From positions 329,288 to 393,287 of the forward strand of contig CAMZJA010000001.1 of NCBI GenBank assembly GCA_947307415.1: DNA of 64,000 nt, read 5' to 3'. This document shows positions 1-8,619 of this stretch, piece by piece. The stretch is from an uncultured Bacteroidales bacterium (GTDB lineage: Bacteria > Bacteroidota > Bacteroidia > Bacteroidales > F082). Each line of letters starts with the position of its first letter. Position 1 is the stretch's first letter. The notes below the pieces were generated by a model. The model had not been told where the DNA came from. It saw only the letters and a list, made by a program, of their open reading frames with translations, and made no database searches. A program made the position numbers and the translations under genes.

Positions 1-2
1 AA

Positions 3-428
3 AACGAGAACTATTTCACTTGGCTCAGAAAAGAGGAGTCCGACAAGAGTTTAGGCTTGATAATCTATCAGTTACCATACAAAAGCACCAACGATTTGAG
101 CGAGGAGCGCATCATAAAAAAGACCGATTCAATCACCAAGAAATACATCCCGGGACCGACAGAAGGCAGCTATATGACTTTGGACAAGGAGTTTGTGAAG
201 CCAGTCTTCAAGGTAATCCCTGATTTTCCGGCAGGTTACGCCGTTGAGATGCGTGGATTATGGATAACAGAGAACGAGTTCATGGCCGGACCATACGTTT
301 CTTATACGATTGTCAACCCAGAAGCCAACAAACTCATTTGCGTCGAGGGCTATGTTTACTACCCCAACAAGTCGAAACGCGACTTGTTGAGGCAGCTCGA
401 AACGATAATCTGGAGCTTAAAGTTTTAA
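3..428 (+). CDS. DUF4837 family protein, 5'-truncated by the window edge
   Basis: The frame is open from base 3, so this is the C-terminal part of a longer gene whose start lies outside the window. Internal TTG or ATG codons are not taken as the start. The visible residues include [10 protein letters not shown] near the edge and a later stretch with RGLW, an [12 protein letters not shown] segment and a tail with [10 protein letters not shown]. From memory these match the C-terminal half of DUF4837, a family of predicted lipoproteins found in Bacteroidota, often beside a lytic transglycosylase gene as here. The function of the family is unknown. The last 12 bases overlap convergently with the end of the transglycosylase gene on the other strand. 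The lipoprotein signal cannot be seen because the N-terminus is missing. Confidence 0.75.
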   Translation, partial: NENYFTWLRKEESDKSLGLIIYQLPYKSTNDLSEERIIKKTDSITKKYIPGPTEGSYMTLDKEFVKPVFKVIPDFPAGYAVEMRGLWITENEFMAGPYVSYTIVNPEANKLICVEGYVYYPNKSKRDLLRQLETIIWSLKF

Positions 429-2159
429 CTTCTGCCCCACTTTCAACTCGTTGCTTTTCAAGTTGTTTTTCTGCTTGATATAGTCAACAGTAACGTTGTA
501 TTTCTTAGCTATTTTCGTGAGGTTATCACCAGATTTCACTGTATAGACTGTGTCGCCCGAAGTCTTCGGCTGCGACGTAGTCGTCTGTTTCTCAGGCGGA
601 TACACTTTCAGCTTTTGTCCGACTTTGATGGTGTTCGACTGCAGATTGTTCCATTTCTTCAAGTCGGTGACAGAGCATTTGTATTTTGCAGCGATTTTGC
701 CTAATGTCTCGCCAGATTTCACCACGTGAGTGGTTTGTGTCGTAGAGCGTTCAACAGGTTTCGCGTTGCCAGCCTGTGCCATTGGAGCTCCCGAGCTGTA
801 GACTATCAGCTTCTGGCCAATGCGGAGGTTGTCGGATTTCAGGTTATTCCACGACCTGAGCTGTTTCACGCCGACGTGATATTTCTTTGCTATGGCGCTC
901 AGTGTCTCACCTTTCTTCACTATATGCACGCTGCGGTCGGAGATCTGCTTCATCTGTTCCTGCATTTTTTCCTTGTCGATGCCGCTCTTTGTTTTAAAGG
1001 TGTACAGTTCTTTCTCGTGGTCGATATATTCGCCTACATATTTCTCAGGAATTCTCAGTATCATCGGGCTTTTTGACGTTGCTGGGATGATTGATTTGGT
1101 ATATTGAGGGTTGAAGAATTTAAGGTCTTCCATCGGGATGCCGAGCATCTCGTTGAGCTGGTCGAAATGCAGTGCGTCGTGCACCATCACGGTGTCGATG
1201 CCGTTTTTGATGATACCAGGGTCAAGCGGACAGATATTATGTTCGGCAGGATAATTCATGACATAGTTAACAGCGATGAATGCCGGGACGTAGCCACGTG
1301 TCTCGCGAGGCAGATACGGCCATATCGCCCAGTAATTCTTGATGCCTCCAGCCCTACGGATAGCTTTTTTCACGTTGCCGGCGCCCGAGTTATACGCCGC
1401 CAAGGCCAAGAACCAGTCGCCAAACATATTATACAGGTCGTTCAAGTGCTGGCATGCCGCCTCTGTCGATTTCAGAGGATCGTATCGGTCGTCGACGAGT
1501 GTGGTGACGTTGAGTTTGTAAGTCTTTCCCGTGGCATACATAAACTGCCAGAGACCTTTAGCACCAGCCCAAGAGCCAGCGCGAGGGTTCAATGCCGACT
1601 CCACAACAGCCAGATATTTAAGCTCGAGCGGCATATTATACTTGTCTAAAGTCTGCTCAAAAAGAGGAAAGTAAACATCTGCCAAGCCAAGGATTCGCTC
1701 GGTTTTATCGCGCTTTTGCACAGCATACACATCGATAAACGATTTCACATGTTTGTTATAGACGAGCTCCATGGTGGTGTTGCGGTTCAGCTCCTCAATA
1801 CGCTGGGCATAGATGCTGTCGGGGAATGACGGGATATATCCGGGAGGGTAGTTGCATGTATTTGCCTTGCTTTCGTCAAAATACGGGATAACCTTCAGAG
1901 TATCAATCATTTCCAACATGTTTGACGACTCTTTGACGATGCCTTTTCCTGAATTTTCATCATCGAAAATCTGCTGTATCTGCTCCTGAATACTATCAGG
2001 AAGGTTAGGATTTATAGAGTCAATTTCAAGAGCGTCATCGAGTATTGAGGTGTCGATGGAATCGTTCATAAGTCGTTGATTGGCGACAACAGTATCATTA
2101 ATAGAGTCGCCAATTTGGGCAAACATCAAGAAAATCAATAAAATGCAGTTCATTTTCAA
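417..2159 (-). CDS. mltD: Membrane-bound lytic murein transglycosylase D-like, three LysM domains
   Basis: Predicted periplasmic or envelope enzyme that cleaves the MurNAc-GlcNAc bond of peptidoglycan to 1,6-anhydro products. A signal peptide covers about residues 1-20, followed by an acidic linker. The SLT (family 1) domain spans about 160-300, with the catalytic Glu near 187 in AVVESALNP, then GAKGLWQF and the AYNSGAGNV motif near 255-263. Three LysM peptidoglycan-binding repeats follow at about 411-454, 477-520 and 537-580, each with a GxxLxxIAxKY core, and the protein ends exactly at the third. The length of 580 residues and the order SLT then LysM are usual for Bacteroidota MltD. The first ATG is followed two codons later by another (MKM). 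A TAATTTTGCA box lies only about 13 bases upstream, so the leader would be very short. Confidence 0.93.
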   Translation of the reverse strand: MKMNCILLIFLMFAQIGDSINDTVVANQRLMNDSIDTSILDDALEIDSINPNLPDSIQEQIQQIFDDENSGKGIVKESSNMLEMIDTLKVIPYFDESKANTCNYPPGYIPSFPDSIYAQRIEELNRNTTMELVYNKHVKSFIDVYAVQKRDKTERILGLADVYFPLFEQTLDKYNMPLELKYLAVVESALNPRAGSWAGAKGLWQFMYATGKTYKLNVTTLVDDRYDPLKSTEAACQHLNDLYNMFGDWFLALAAYNSGAGNVKKAIRRAGGIKNYWAIWPYLPRETRGYVPAFIAVNYVMNYPAEHNICPLDPGIIKNGIDTVMVHDALHFDQLNEMLGIPMEDLKFFNPQYTKSIIPATSKSPMILRIPEKYVGEYIDHEKELYTFKTKSGIDKEKMQEQMKQISDRSVHIVKKGETLSAIAKKYHVGVKQLRSWNNLKSDNLRIGQKLIVYSSGAPMAQAGNAKPVERSTTQTTHVVKSGETLGKIAAKYKCSVTDLKKWNNLQSNTIKVGQKLKVYPPEKQTTTSQPKTSGDTVYTVKSGDNLTKIAKKYNVTVDYIKQKNNLKSNELKVGQKLKL

Positions 2160-2171
2160 TATTTTTAAAGA

Positions 2172-2181
2172 TGCAAAATTA
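2172..2181 (-). promoter_or_regulatory. Bacteroidota -7 box (TAATTTTGCA) for the transglycosylase gene
   Basis: Read on the minus strand the sequence matches the TAnnTTTGC -7 element of Bacteroidota sigma-70 promoters. It sits just upstream of the mltD-like start and back to back with the box for the rightward deiminase gene. Confidence 0.55.
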
Positions 2182-2223
2182 CAAAAATTTCATTAAAAAT
2201 AACGAATATATTCAACAAATAAG

Positions 2224-2234
2224 TATCTTTGCAG
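2224..2234 (+). promoter_or_regulatory. Bacteroidota -7 box (TATCTTTGCAG) for the deiminase gene
   Basis: Perfect match to the TAnnTTTG element, 36 bases before the ATG at 2270. The A+T-rich leader between them is typical of Bacteroidota mRNAs without a strong Shine-Dalgarno. Confidence 0.7.
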
Positions 2235-2269
2235 GCTAAAAAATTCTTTTTGAAATAATTTTTAAAAAA

Positions 2270-4252
2270 ATGAAGAAAATATTACTTAGTTTAGCTGCTA
2301 TTGCTTTATGTTTAAGCATTAGAGTGAACGCTCAGGAGCAGACAACTCCTGATTGGAAGAGATGGCATTATCTCTCTGAAGAAGAGATGAAAACGCCTGT
2401 AAGGGCTGAGAATTTCGTTGAGACAGACCCACCGACAGGCACACCACGTTTCGTGGCTGAGTTTGAGCCAATGCAGGGTGTGATGATTCGTTACCCTCTC
2501 GGAATTCCTACAAGTTTGGTGGTGCAGCTGGCAAACAACTGCCATGTTTACTGCATCGTTTCAGCGTCATATCAGAGCAGCGCACAGAGCTCATTCCAGA
2601 GCGCCGGCGTTAACATGAGCAATGTGACTTTCGTTAATGCGGCTTCCGACTCATACTGGGTTCGCGACTACGGTCCGTGGTACATCTTCGAGGACAGAAA
2701 CCCGGCCATCGTCGACAATGTTTACAACCGTCCGCGTCCTAACGACGACAACATGTCGGGTGTTTTCGCCAGCTTCTGGCAAATCCCAATGTACGGCATG
2801 AACCTTCAGCACACTGGCGGCAACATGATGGAAGACGGCCGTGGCCATGGCGTTAGCGACAACCTCGTGTTCCAGGAAAACAACAACAACGAGACCAATG
2901 TGCGTAACAAGATGCGCGACTATCTCGGCATTGATCCATATCATGTGACCATCGACCCCCAGGGCGACTACATCGCACACGTCGACTGCTGGGGCAAGTA
3001 CCTCGCACCAGACAAGATTTTGATTGCACAGCTGCCGTCAACCAACAGCCATGCCGCTGATTACGATGCTGTTGCCAACTATTTCGCGACAACAAACTGT
3101 TGCTGGGGCTATCCTTATCGCGTTTACCGCGTTCAGGAACCAGGTGGAAGCACACTCGCACCTTACACCAACTCATTGATTTTGAACAAGACAGTGTATG
3201 TCCCGATGGGCAGCAATTCAACATATAACCAGCAGGCTATTGATGTCTATCAGGAAGCTATGCCAGGTTACACCATCGTTGGCGTTACTAACAACGACTA
3301 TTATACTTCATGGGAAAATACCGACGCATTGCACTGCCGCACCCGTGGCGTGATGGACTTCGGCATGCTCTTCGTCGACCACAGAAACGTTATCTTCGGC
3401 GAACAGGAATGGCAGGATTCAATAGCAATCACAAGCAAATTCATCGCTTACAGTGGTCAAGCTTTGAAACAGGATTCACTTCTTGTTTATTATAGCATCG
3501 ACGGAGGCGCATATCAGACAGCACACATGACAGCAACTGGCAATCCAGACGAATATGTAGGTTACATCAAAGGTTATCAGGGTGAATCAAGTATCGATTA
3601 CTATGTTTTCGGTGCTGACGAGTCAGGTCGCCGTTACACACAGCCGGTGTTTGCAGAGTTGGATCCGCACCATTTCACAATGGAGGAACACACTCCTATC
3701 ACTCCAACCGAGCCAACAATCAGCGTTAACGAGATTGTATTTGACGAGATTACAAATGTAACATTCACCATCACAAACAATACAGAAAACCCATTTACTA
3801 TCAATAGCATAGAAGCTCTTGATGATAATCTTATTGTTGTTGATTACTCATACGCAGGCACACTTCCTACAACACTTACTGTTGGCGAAAGCTGGGAAGT
3901 CAATGTTTATCCGTATTTACCAGTAGCTAAGGGTTATTATGAAACATCTATTGAAATAGTCACTGATATTGCAACACAAACAATTCCTGTTAAAATCAAC
4001 GAGACTATTTACACAGGCGTTGACGAGAACCTTGCAGCAAGCTTCGAGGTTTATCCTAACCCGATGAACAATACCTTATATATTAACGGTAACGTTCAGG
4101 ATGTTACCATCTTCAACGCTGTCGGTCAGCAGGTTTTGTTTGTTGAAAAAATGAATGAAATCAACGTTGCTGATTTGAACGAGGGATTGTACTTCGTGAG
4201 AATGAGCGACAAGAACGGCAATAGCGTGGTGAAGAAGATCGTGAAAAAATAG
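2270..4252 (+). CDS. Secreted peptidylarginine deiminase-like enzyme (PAD_porph family) with T9SS sorting domain
   Basis: Predicted guanidino-group deiminase converting arginine (free, as agmatine, or in peptides) to citrulline-type products. Residues 1-21 form a signal peptide ending NAQ. The catalytic domain spans about 55-380, with Asp133 in WVRDYGPW, His237 and Asp239 in HVDCWG, Asn301 in APYTNS and Cys356 in ALHCRTRG. Spacing agrees with the P. gingivalis enzyme PPAD as I remember it (D130, H236, D238, N297, C351). Arg154 and Arg156 in an NRPRP motif fall where PPAD binds the carboxylate of C-terminal arginine. An Ig-like region follows (about 395-470), then a CARDB/Ig-like segment, and a type A sorting domain (YPNP near 597, ending KKIVKK). 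PPAD is shorter (about 556 residues). Peptide specificity is inferred; an agmatine deiminase-type activity is the alternative. The stop codon TAG is the first three bases of a heptamer-repeat hairpin. Confidence 0.85.
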   Translation: MKKILLSLAAIALCLSIRVNAQEQTTPDWKRWHYLSEEEMKTPVRAENFVETDPPTGTPRFVAEFEPMQGVMIRYPLGIPTSLVVQLANNCHVYCIVSASYQSSAQSSFQSAGVNMSNVTFVNAASDSYWVRDYGPWYIFEDRNPAIVDNVYNRPRPNDDNMSGVFASFWQIPMYGMNLQHTGGNMMEDGRGHGVSDNLVFQENNNNETNVRNKMRDYLGIDPYHVTIDPQGDYIAHVDCWGKYLAPDKILIAQLPSTNSHAADYDAVANYFATTNCCWGYPYRVYRVQEPGGSTLAPYTNSLILNKTVYVPMGSNSTYNQQAIDVYQEAMPGYTIVGVTNNDYYTSWENTDALHCRTRGVMDFGMLFVDHRNVIFGEQEWQDSIAITSKFIAYSGQALKQDSLLVYYSIDGGAYQTAHMTATGNPDEYVGYIKGYQGESSIDYYVFGADESGRRYTQPVFAELDPHHFTMEEHTPITPTEPTISVNEIVFDEITNVTFTITNNTENPFTINSIEALDDNLIVVDYSYAGTLPTTLTVGESWEVNVYPYLPVAKGYYETSIEIVTDIATQTIPVKINETIYTGVDENLAASFEVYPNPMNNTLYINGNVQDVTIFNAVGQQVLFVEKMNEINVADLNEGLYFVRMSDKNGNSVVKKIVKK

Positions 4253-4321
4253 ACCTTAGATTTTAGACCTTAGACTTTAGTTATTTTGCTAAGGTCTAAG
4301 GTCTAATGACTAAAGTCTAAA
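4250..4321. repeat. Heptamer-repeat hairpin (TCTAAGG/TCTAAAG arms)
   Basis: The left arm has repeated units of the form GACCTTA/GACTTTA. A short AT-rich loop (TTATTTTG) separates it from a right arm with TAAGGTC/TAAAGTC units, so the RNA can fold into a long hairpin. It begins at the stop codon of the deiminase gene and may act as its terminator. The same unit recurs near 34.6, 35.6, 36.9, 41.5, 51.5 and 52.5 kb. Confidence 0.85.
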
Positions 4322-4360
4322 TTTTTGAAAAAAATTTGTTGTGCGTATCAAAAATTAATG

Positions 4361-4370
4361 TATTTTTGCA
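4361..4370 (+). promoter_or_regulatory. -7 box (TATTTTTGCA) upstream of the tRNA
   Basis: Match to TAnnTTTGC located 11 bases before the predicted 5' end of the tRNA, a spacing that fits a promoter dedicated to the tRNA. Confidence 0.65.
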
Positions 4371-4381
4371 GCGCAATTGAG

Positions 4382-4453
4382 GTCGGGTTCTACTAACGGT
4401 TAGGTAACGACACTCTCACTGTCGAAATAAGGGTTCGATTCCCTTACCCGATA
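4382..4453 (+). tRNA. tRNA-Glu (anticodon CUC), candidate with unusual D arm
   Basis: A cloverleaf can be drawn by hand. Acceptor arms GTCGGGT (4382-4388) and ACCCGAT (4446-4452) pair fully with one G-U. The anticodon stem CGACA/TGTCG (4408-4412, 4420-4424) holds the loop CTCTCAC with anticodon CTC. The T stem AAGGG/CCCTT holds the loop TTCGATT. The D loop has the Glu-like AACGGTTAGG, but the D stem TACT/AGGT pairs poorly. CCA is not encoded. CUC would read GAG, which in many Bacteroidota is served by tRNA-Glu(UUC) alone, so this may be a second, less constrained Glu tRNA. Confidence 0.75.
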
Positions 4454-4460
4454 CTAAGAA

Positions 4461-4500
4461 AGCCTTGTAAGTCGATGATTTACAAGGCTTTTCTGTTTTT
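4461..4500 (+). terminator. Rho-independent terminator after the tRNA
   Basis: A perfect 10-bp stem AGCCTTGTAA / TTACAAGGCT (4461-4470, 4480-4489) with a 9-base loop, followed by a T-rich run (TTTTCTGTTTTT). It starts 7 bases after the tRNA. Confidence 0.85.
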
Positions 4501-4565
4501 AGTCGTCATTATCGAGCTGCCACCTTTCTTCGAAAGCTGAAGGCTCTCTAATTAACGACTAAAAA

Positions 4566-5216
4566 CTATAACCCAGTTACGTAAGGATTATTTCTTTTTT
4601 CGTCACCGATTCTTGTTTGTGGTCCGTGACCGCAATAACAGATCGTGTCGTCGGGCAATGTGTAAAGCACCTCACGGAGACTTTTTTCTATTGTAGAATA
4701 GTTGCCTCCAGGTAGGTCGCAGCGTCCGATTCCCCTGTAAAATAAGGTATCGCCAGTGAAGACGATGCCGTCTTTTTCATCGTAGAAACAAACATGGCCA
4801 GGAGCATGACCTGGCGTGAACAGCACCTTCAGCTCATCGTCACCAATCTTAACGGCATCGCCTTCGTTGAGGTCGATGGAAGGATTCAAACATCTGTCTT
4901 GAGTAAAATTGATGCCGAAAGCCGCCGCATACATCCACACTTTGTCGTAAAACGGCTTTTCGATAGGATGAGCAGCCAGTTCAACATGATATTTATCGGC
5001 AAGTAATCTATTACCCATCATGTGGTCGATGTGCGAGTGAGTGTTGAGCAGCATCAGCGGCTTCAGTTCGGTTTTGTCAATATAATTCAAAATCTGTTCG
5101 TCCTCAAACCTCTCGAAATTGCCTGCGTCGATAATCACACACTCCTTGTTTTCATTGGAGACAATGTAAGTGTTGACTTGTATTGGATTGAAAATGAATG
5201 TCTTAACTGATAACAT
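4566..5216 (-). CDS. MBL-fold metallo-hydrolase (glyoxalase II-like)
   Basis: A 216-residue metallo-beta-lactamase fold hydrolase. The di-metal motif THSHIDH (H60, H62, D64, H65) is visible, followed by GHAPGH near 136 and FTGDTLFY near 153, with a late CGHGPQT supplying the last His. This pattern fits the YcbL/glyoxalase II-like group, which hydrolyses thioesters or similar small substrates in the cytoplasm; the actual substrate cannot be told. It is the last gene of the long leftward operon that starts at lysS, 18 bases after the glycosyltransferase gene. Another MBL activity such as lactonase is possible. Confidence 0.88.
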   Translation of the reverse strand: MLSVKTFIFNPIQVNTYIVSNENKECVIIDAGNFERFEDEQILNYIDKTELKPLMLLNTHSHIDHMMGNRLLADKYHVELAAHPIEKPFYDKVWMYAAAFGINFTQDRCLNPSIDLNEGDAVKIGDDELKVLFTPGHAPGHVCFYDEKDGIVFTGDTLFYRGIGRCDLPGGNYSTIEKSLREVLYTLPDDTICYCGHGPQTRIGDEKRNNPYVTGL

Positions 5217-5234
5217 AAAATAATTTTATGACGG

Positions 5235-6221
5235 TTATTCTTTGCGCAGTGCAGCGACGATCTCGTCGGTGTTGATCATATTCATGCATTTGAAGTGTCC
5301 TTTCGGGCATTTTTTGTAGCCAAGTTTCGAGCAAGGGCGGCATTTCAGGCCTTTAATCTCGATTATATGCGATTGAATATCAAGATTTTTCGGATAATAT
5401 TGATACATTCCGAACTCAGGGACGGTGTTACCCCAGACGGACACTATAGGTTTACGAAGCGCTGCCGCTATGTGCATCATGCCGGTGTCGCTGGTCAGGA
5501 CGGCCTTCGACATCTTGATAATGGAGGCTGACTGCTCAAGGTTAAGCATTCCGACAGGGTTCCAGACGTTCTCACCCACGGCGTCGGCGACGACTTTCGC
5601 GCGCTGCATGTCGCCTGGACCGCCAAGCAGAATCACAGGCTCGTCAAGTTTCTCTATCACCTCTATGATTTTATCGGTCGGCATGACTTTGGTGTTGTAG
5701 CTGCCACCCACGACGACGGCGTAAAAACCGTTTCTGAACTCCTCAGGAATGTCAGGCTCCTGCATCAAATTCGTCTCCGAAATATAAAAATCCAGACCTC
5801 TGCCGTCGTTTTTCACGCCAAGCGGCTCAACGGCCTCAAAATATCTGTCGACGACATGTACATCTGGTAACTTATTGATTTTGAAGGTCGTAAGCAGCAT
5901 CTTCTTGAAATCAAGCTTATGGAAAGAATGATGCTCGCAACCTAAAGCGAAACAAACTCGTTTTGAGCGGTTATTCTTCTGTAAATCAACAACATAGTCG
6001 TATTCTTCCTTCTTCAGCTCCTTGATAACCTCACGAATTGAGTTGCCCAGTTCAAAAGTCTTGTCGACATACGGGTTGTTGTGCGACAAACTCGCGAATT
6101 TGTCTTTTATTAACATGTGAAGCTCAACGTCATCGTCCATCTGACGCTTGATACAACGGATTACAGGCGTGGTCAGGACGATGTCGCCGATAGAGCTGAA
6201 ACGAATAAGTAGTATCTTCAT
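5235..6221 (-). CDS. Glycosyltransferase family 9 (heptosyltransferase-like)
   Basis: 328 residues with the GT9 pattern: N-terminal ILLIRFSSIGDIVLTTPVIR, a middle VVVGGSYNTKVMPTDK, a nucleotide-sugar site with LLGGPGD, and TSDTGMMHIAAALRKPIVSVWG near 245-265. GT9 enzymes add heptose or related sugars from ADP-activated donors to lipopolysaccharide core at the inner face of the cytoplasmic membrane. The C-terminal part is cysteine-rich (CRPCSKLGYKKCPKGHFKC), as in many Bacteroidota GT9 proteins. It lies 14 bases after the 5'-nucleotidase-like gene in the leftward operon. Donor and acceptor are not known. Confidence 0.9.
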   Translation of the reverse strand: MKILLIRFSSIGDIVLTTPVIRCIKRQMDDDVELHMLIKDKFASLSHNNPYVDKTFELGNSIREVIKELKKEEYDYVVDLQKNNRSKRVCFALGCEHHSFHKLDFKKMLLTTFKINKLPDVHVVDRYFEAVEPLGVKNDGRGLDFYISETNLMQEPDIPEEFRNGFYAVVVGGSYNTKVMPTDKIIEVIEKLDEPVILLGGPGDMQRAKVVADAVGENVWNPVGMLNLEQSASIIKMSKAVLTSDTGMMHIAAALRKPIVSVWGNTVPEFGMYQYYPKNLDIQSHIIEIKGLKCRPCSKLGYKKCPKGHFKCMNMINTDEIVAALRKE

Positions 6222-6235
6222 TTTTCAAAAATTTT

Positions 6236-7681
6236 CTAATTCAAAATCTTTAATTCATAGCGACTAACACCTTGATAATCAACATCATTATGATCCTCAA
6301 GATATAAAAACTCCGCTTCGTTGGCGCTCATGCCGCTGTCTTCCATCTTCATGCAATGCCCTTTTGCCCACAGCGCCATGTAACTGTTAATCGTTACTTT
6401 ATAAACCTTTTGATAATCAATAGGTTTGCCATTTTCAAGATACACTTTCGCTGAGACGAAGCCAGACGCGCCGTCATCAGATTGAGCATATTCCGTAGAG
6501 TAGGTAATGCCGGAAACATGGGTGCAGTTATGGTCTTTTGTCGATGCCAAAACCAGAAAATCCTCCACCTGTTTTCCTGTCATCTCACAGATTACCAATG
6601 AGTTATTAAACGGATCGAGGTTATAGACATCGGCTTTTGTGATGTCGCCGCCATGCAGACTGTCGAAACGCACGCCGCCGGGGTTCTGCATTGCGATGTC
6701 GGCCTTTGTGAGATAACGCTGAGCGTCGGCCATGAAAGCGCCGAGAGCTTTTTTGTCGTTGAAAGGCGTTTTCGCATGACCTATAACTTTATGGAATTCA
6801 GGATTTGAATAATAATAGTCGACTTCCTGCTGAATTTTTTCATTAACCTTCGTAACTTTATTTAAATCAATAGGTTGTGCTTCTTTTTCTATGACTTTCC
6901 CATCAAGAACCTTGAGTTTCGTGACTGTCGCGACCTTCAAATAATACTTCGACTGGGTGTAAAGCACGCCGTCTTCGAGCTGTCGGGTGCACAAATCGTG
7001 CGAATGACCGCCGATAATCACATCAAACTGAGGAAATTCAGCGGCGAAGTCAAGCTCACGTTCCATGCCGAGGTGCGACAAAAGAATGAACACATCGCAG
7101 CTGTCGCGCAGATACAGATAGTCTCTGATCTTATCTTTAGCGTCAACAAAATCAACGTTTTGCATGTTTTTTATATGCGCACTTGGGTGACCTTCGTTGG
7201 TCGTCTCGATAAAACTAAGCAGTATGATTTTAACATCCTTGCCATTGATGTTTTTCGTAATCGTTACATAAGCAGGGAGTTTCAGGTCGGGATAACCCGT
7301 AAAATATGTATTCGCGCAAATGAGAGGGAAGTGCGCGGTGTTCACGAAATATCTGATTCCATCGATGTTTCCGTCAAACTCATGGTTACCAAGAGCCGAT
7401 GCCTCGAAGCCGATTTCGTTCATCAGATTTATCATCGGGAGGTTGGGCTGCTCAGGATACTTATCGTTGTAAGCGTTACCTGTGCGGTTGTCACCAGCGC
7501 TCACAATCATAAGCTGCGGATAGATATTGCGCAGACTGTCGGCGATATAAGCCAATTTTGGCATGTTTTCGATGTGCGAGTGCATGTCGTTGACCGAAAG
7601 AATCACAACTTCCTGTGGCTGTTTCGAAGTGCAAGAAACCAGTAATAAACTGATTAACAAGATGTTAAGTAACCTTCTCAT
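6236..7681 (-). CDS. 5'-nucleotidase/UshA-like metallophosphatase, lipoprotein
   Basis: 481 residues. A lipoprotein signal (LLISLLLVSCTSK, Cys17) suggests anchoring in the envelope. The N-terminal metallophosphoesterase domain shows VILSVNDMHSH, a GDNRTGN motif, LGNHEFD near 98 and GGHSHD near 224. The C-terminal 5'-nucleotidase domain (about 290-460) has NPGGVR and DPFNNSLV. The combination fits periplasmic UshA-type enzymes that strip phosphate from nucleotides or related esters, so a nucleotide-scavenging role is likely. Its ATG overlaps the stop of the dus gene by 4 bases, which implies translational coupling. Substrate is inferred from family only. Confidence 0.9.
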   Translation of the reverse strand: MRRLLNILLISLLLVSCTSKQPQEVVILSVNDMHSHIENMPKLAYIADSLRNIYPQLMIVSAGDNRTGNAYNDKYPEQPNLPMINLMNEIGFEASALGNHEFDGNIDGIRYFVNTAHFPLICANTYFTGYPDLKLPAYVTITKNINGKDVKIILLSFIETTNEGHPSAHIKNMQNVDFVDAKDKIRDYLYLRDSCDVFILLSHLGMERELDFAAEFPQFDVIIGGHSHDLCTRQLEDGVLYTQSKYYLKVATVTKLKVLDGKVIEKEAQPIDLNKVTKVNEKIQQEVDYYYSNPEFHKVIGHAKTPFNDKKALGAFMADAQRYLTKADIAMQNPGGVRFDSLHGGDITKADVYNLDPFNNSLVICEMTGKQVEDFLVLASTKDHNCTHVSGITYSTEYAQSDDGASGFVSAKVYLENGKPIDYQKVYKVTINSYMALWAKGHCMKMEDSGMSANEAEFLYLEDHNDVDYQGVSRYELKILN

Positions 7682-8619
7682 AACAAATTATGTTCATTAA
7701 AAATGTTTTCAACTGCTGTTTCGTATTCATCTAAATGATTGACTTTCTTCACTTTACGCCATACATTCTGTGGGTCGTCGAAGATGTTCATCATATATTT
7801 CCAAAGTTCCTTCATGCTGCCGATGATTTTAGGGCTGCCACCAGCGTGACGGAGGCGCTCAACATATAAATCGACGACAAAATTATGGAGACGCGACTTT
7901 TTATCTTGTTGATTATCAATATCTTTAATTTGTTCAGCAAGAAACGGATTGGTTAACAGACCGCGCCCCAACATTATCTTTGAAACCGGTTGTGACGATA
8001 CCAAATTATATTTTTCGACATCGAAAATATCGCCGTTATAAACCAATGGTTTATTGATTTTTGGCATCAATGCGGTGAATTTTTCAAGTGAAGCCTCGCC
8101 GGTGTACATCTGTTTCCCAATGCGAGGATGAATGATTATCTCGCTGAAAGGCAATGAGTTAAACGTGTCGATGAAAGCGTCAATCTCTTCATCGTTGAAA
8201 TATCCGAGGCGACATTTTATGCTGAATTTTATGCCGTCGATGCCTTCAAAAACATCGTTCAGCATCTTGATTGTGCGGTTCGGGTCAGCCATCAGGCCGC
8301 AGCCACGGGTTTTGTTGGCGACACGAGGAAACGGGCATCCCATATTAAGGTTAAATTCAGGATATCCCATTGATTTACATTGATTTGCAAATCTAATGAT
8401 TTCCTCGGCAGTATTGCTTAAAATCTGTGGAACTACAGTTTTTACATCATTAAAATCAGGACTTATCTCCTCGCCTCGCAGACTTTTTGAGTTATCTTTC
8501 TGAATTCCGGTGAAAAACGGCGTGTAATATTTGTCGATACCGCGAAAATGCTTCTTGAAGATGTTGCGGTAAACCACGTCGGTAATCCCTTGGAAAGGCG
8601 CAAGACTCAGAGCGTTCAT
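7678..8619 (-). CDS. tRNA-dihydrouridine synthase
   Basis: 313-residue FMN enzyme of the Dus family, which reduces uridines in the D loop of tRNA with NADPH. Visible motifs are LAPFQGITDVVYRN at the N-terminus, NMGCPFPRV with the likely catalytic Cys95, and the flavin-site region IKCRLG, IHPRIGKQMYTG and YNGDIFD. The C-terminal SKIMLGRGLLTNPFL motif is also typical. Which Dus subfamily it belongs to cannot be decided by eye. It overlaps both neighbours by 4 bases, placing it firmly in the leftward operon between lnt and the nucleotidase gene. Confidence 0.92.
   Translation of the reverse strand: MNALSLAPFQGITDVVYRNIFKKHFRGIDKYYTPFFTGIQKDNSKSLRGEEISPDFNDVKTVVPQILSNTAEEIIRFANQCKSMGYPEFNLNMGCPFPRVANKTRGCGLMADPNRTIKMLNDVFEGIDGIKFSIKCRLGYFNDEEIDAFIDTFNSLPFSEIIIHPRIGKQMYTGEASLEKFTALMPKINKPLVYNGDIFDVEKYNLVSSQPVSKIMLGRGLLTNPFLAEQIKDIDNQQDKKSRLHNFVVDLYVERLRHAGGSPKIIGSMKELWKYMMNIFDDPQNVWRKVKKVNHLDEYETAVENIFNEHNLL

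Noticed and set aside
4250-4321. CRISPR array, because of repeated short units
   Set aside because: Units of seven bases without spacers, forming inverted arms; no cas genes.
6875-7645. 256-codon open frame antisense to the 5'-nucleotidase
   Set aside because: Shadow frame with no promoter box or recognisable motif.
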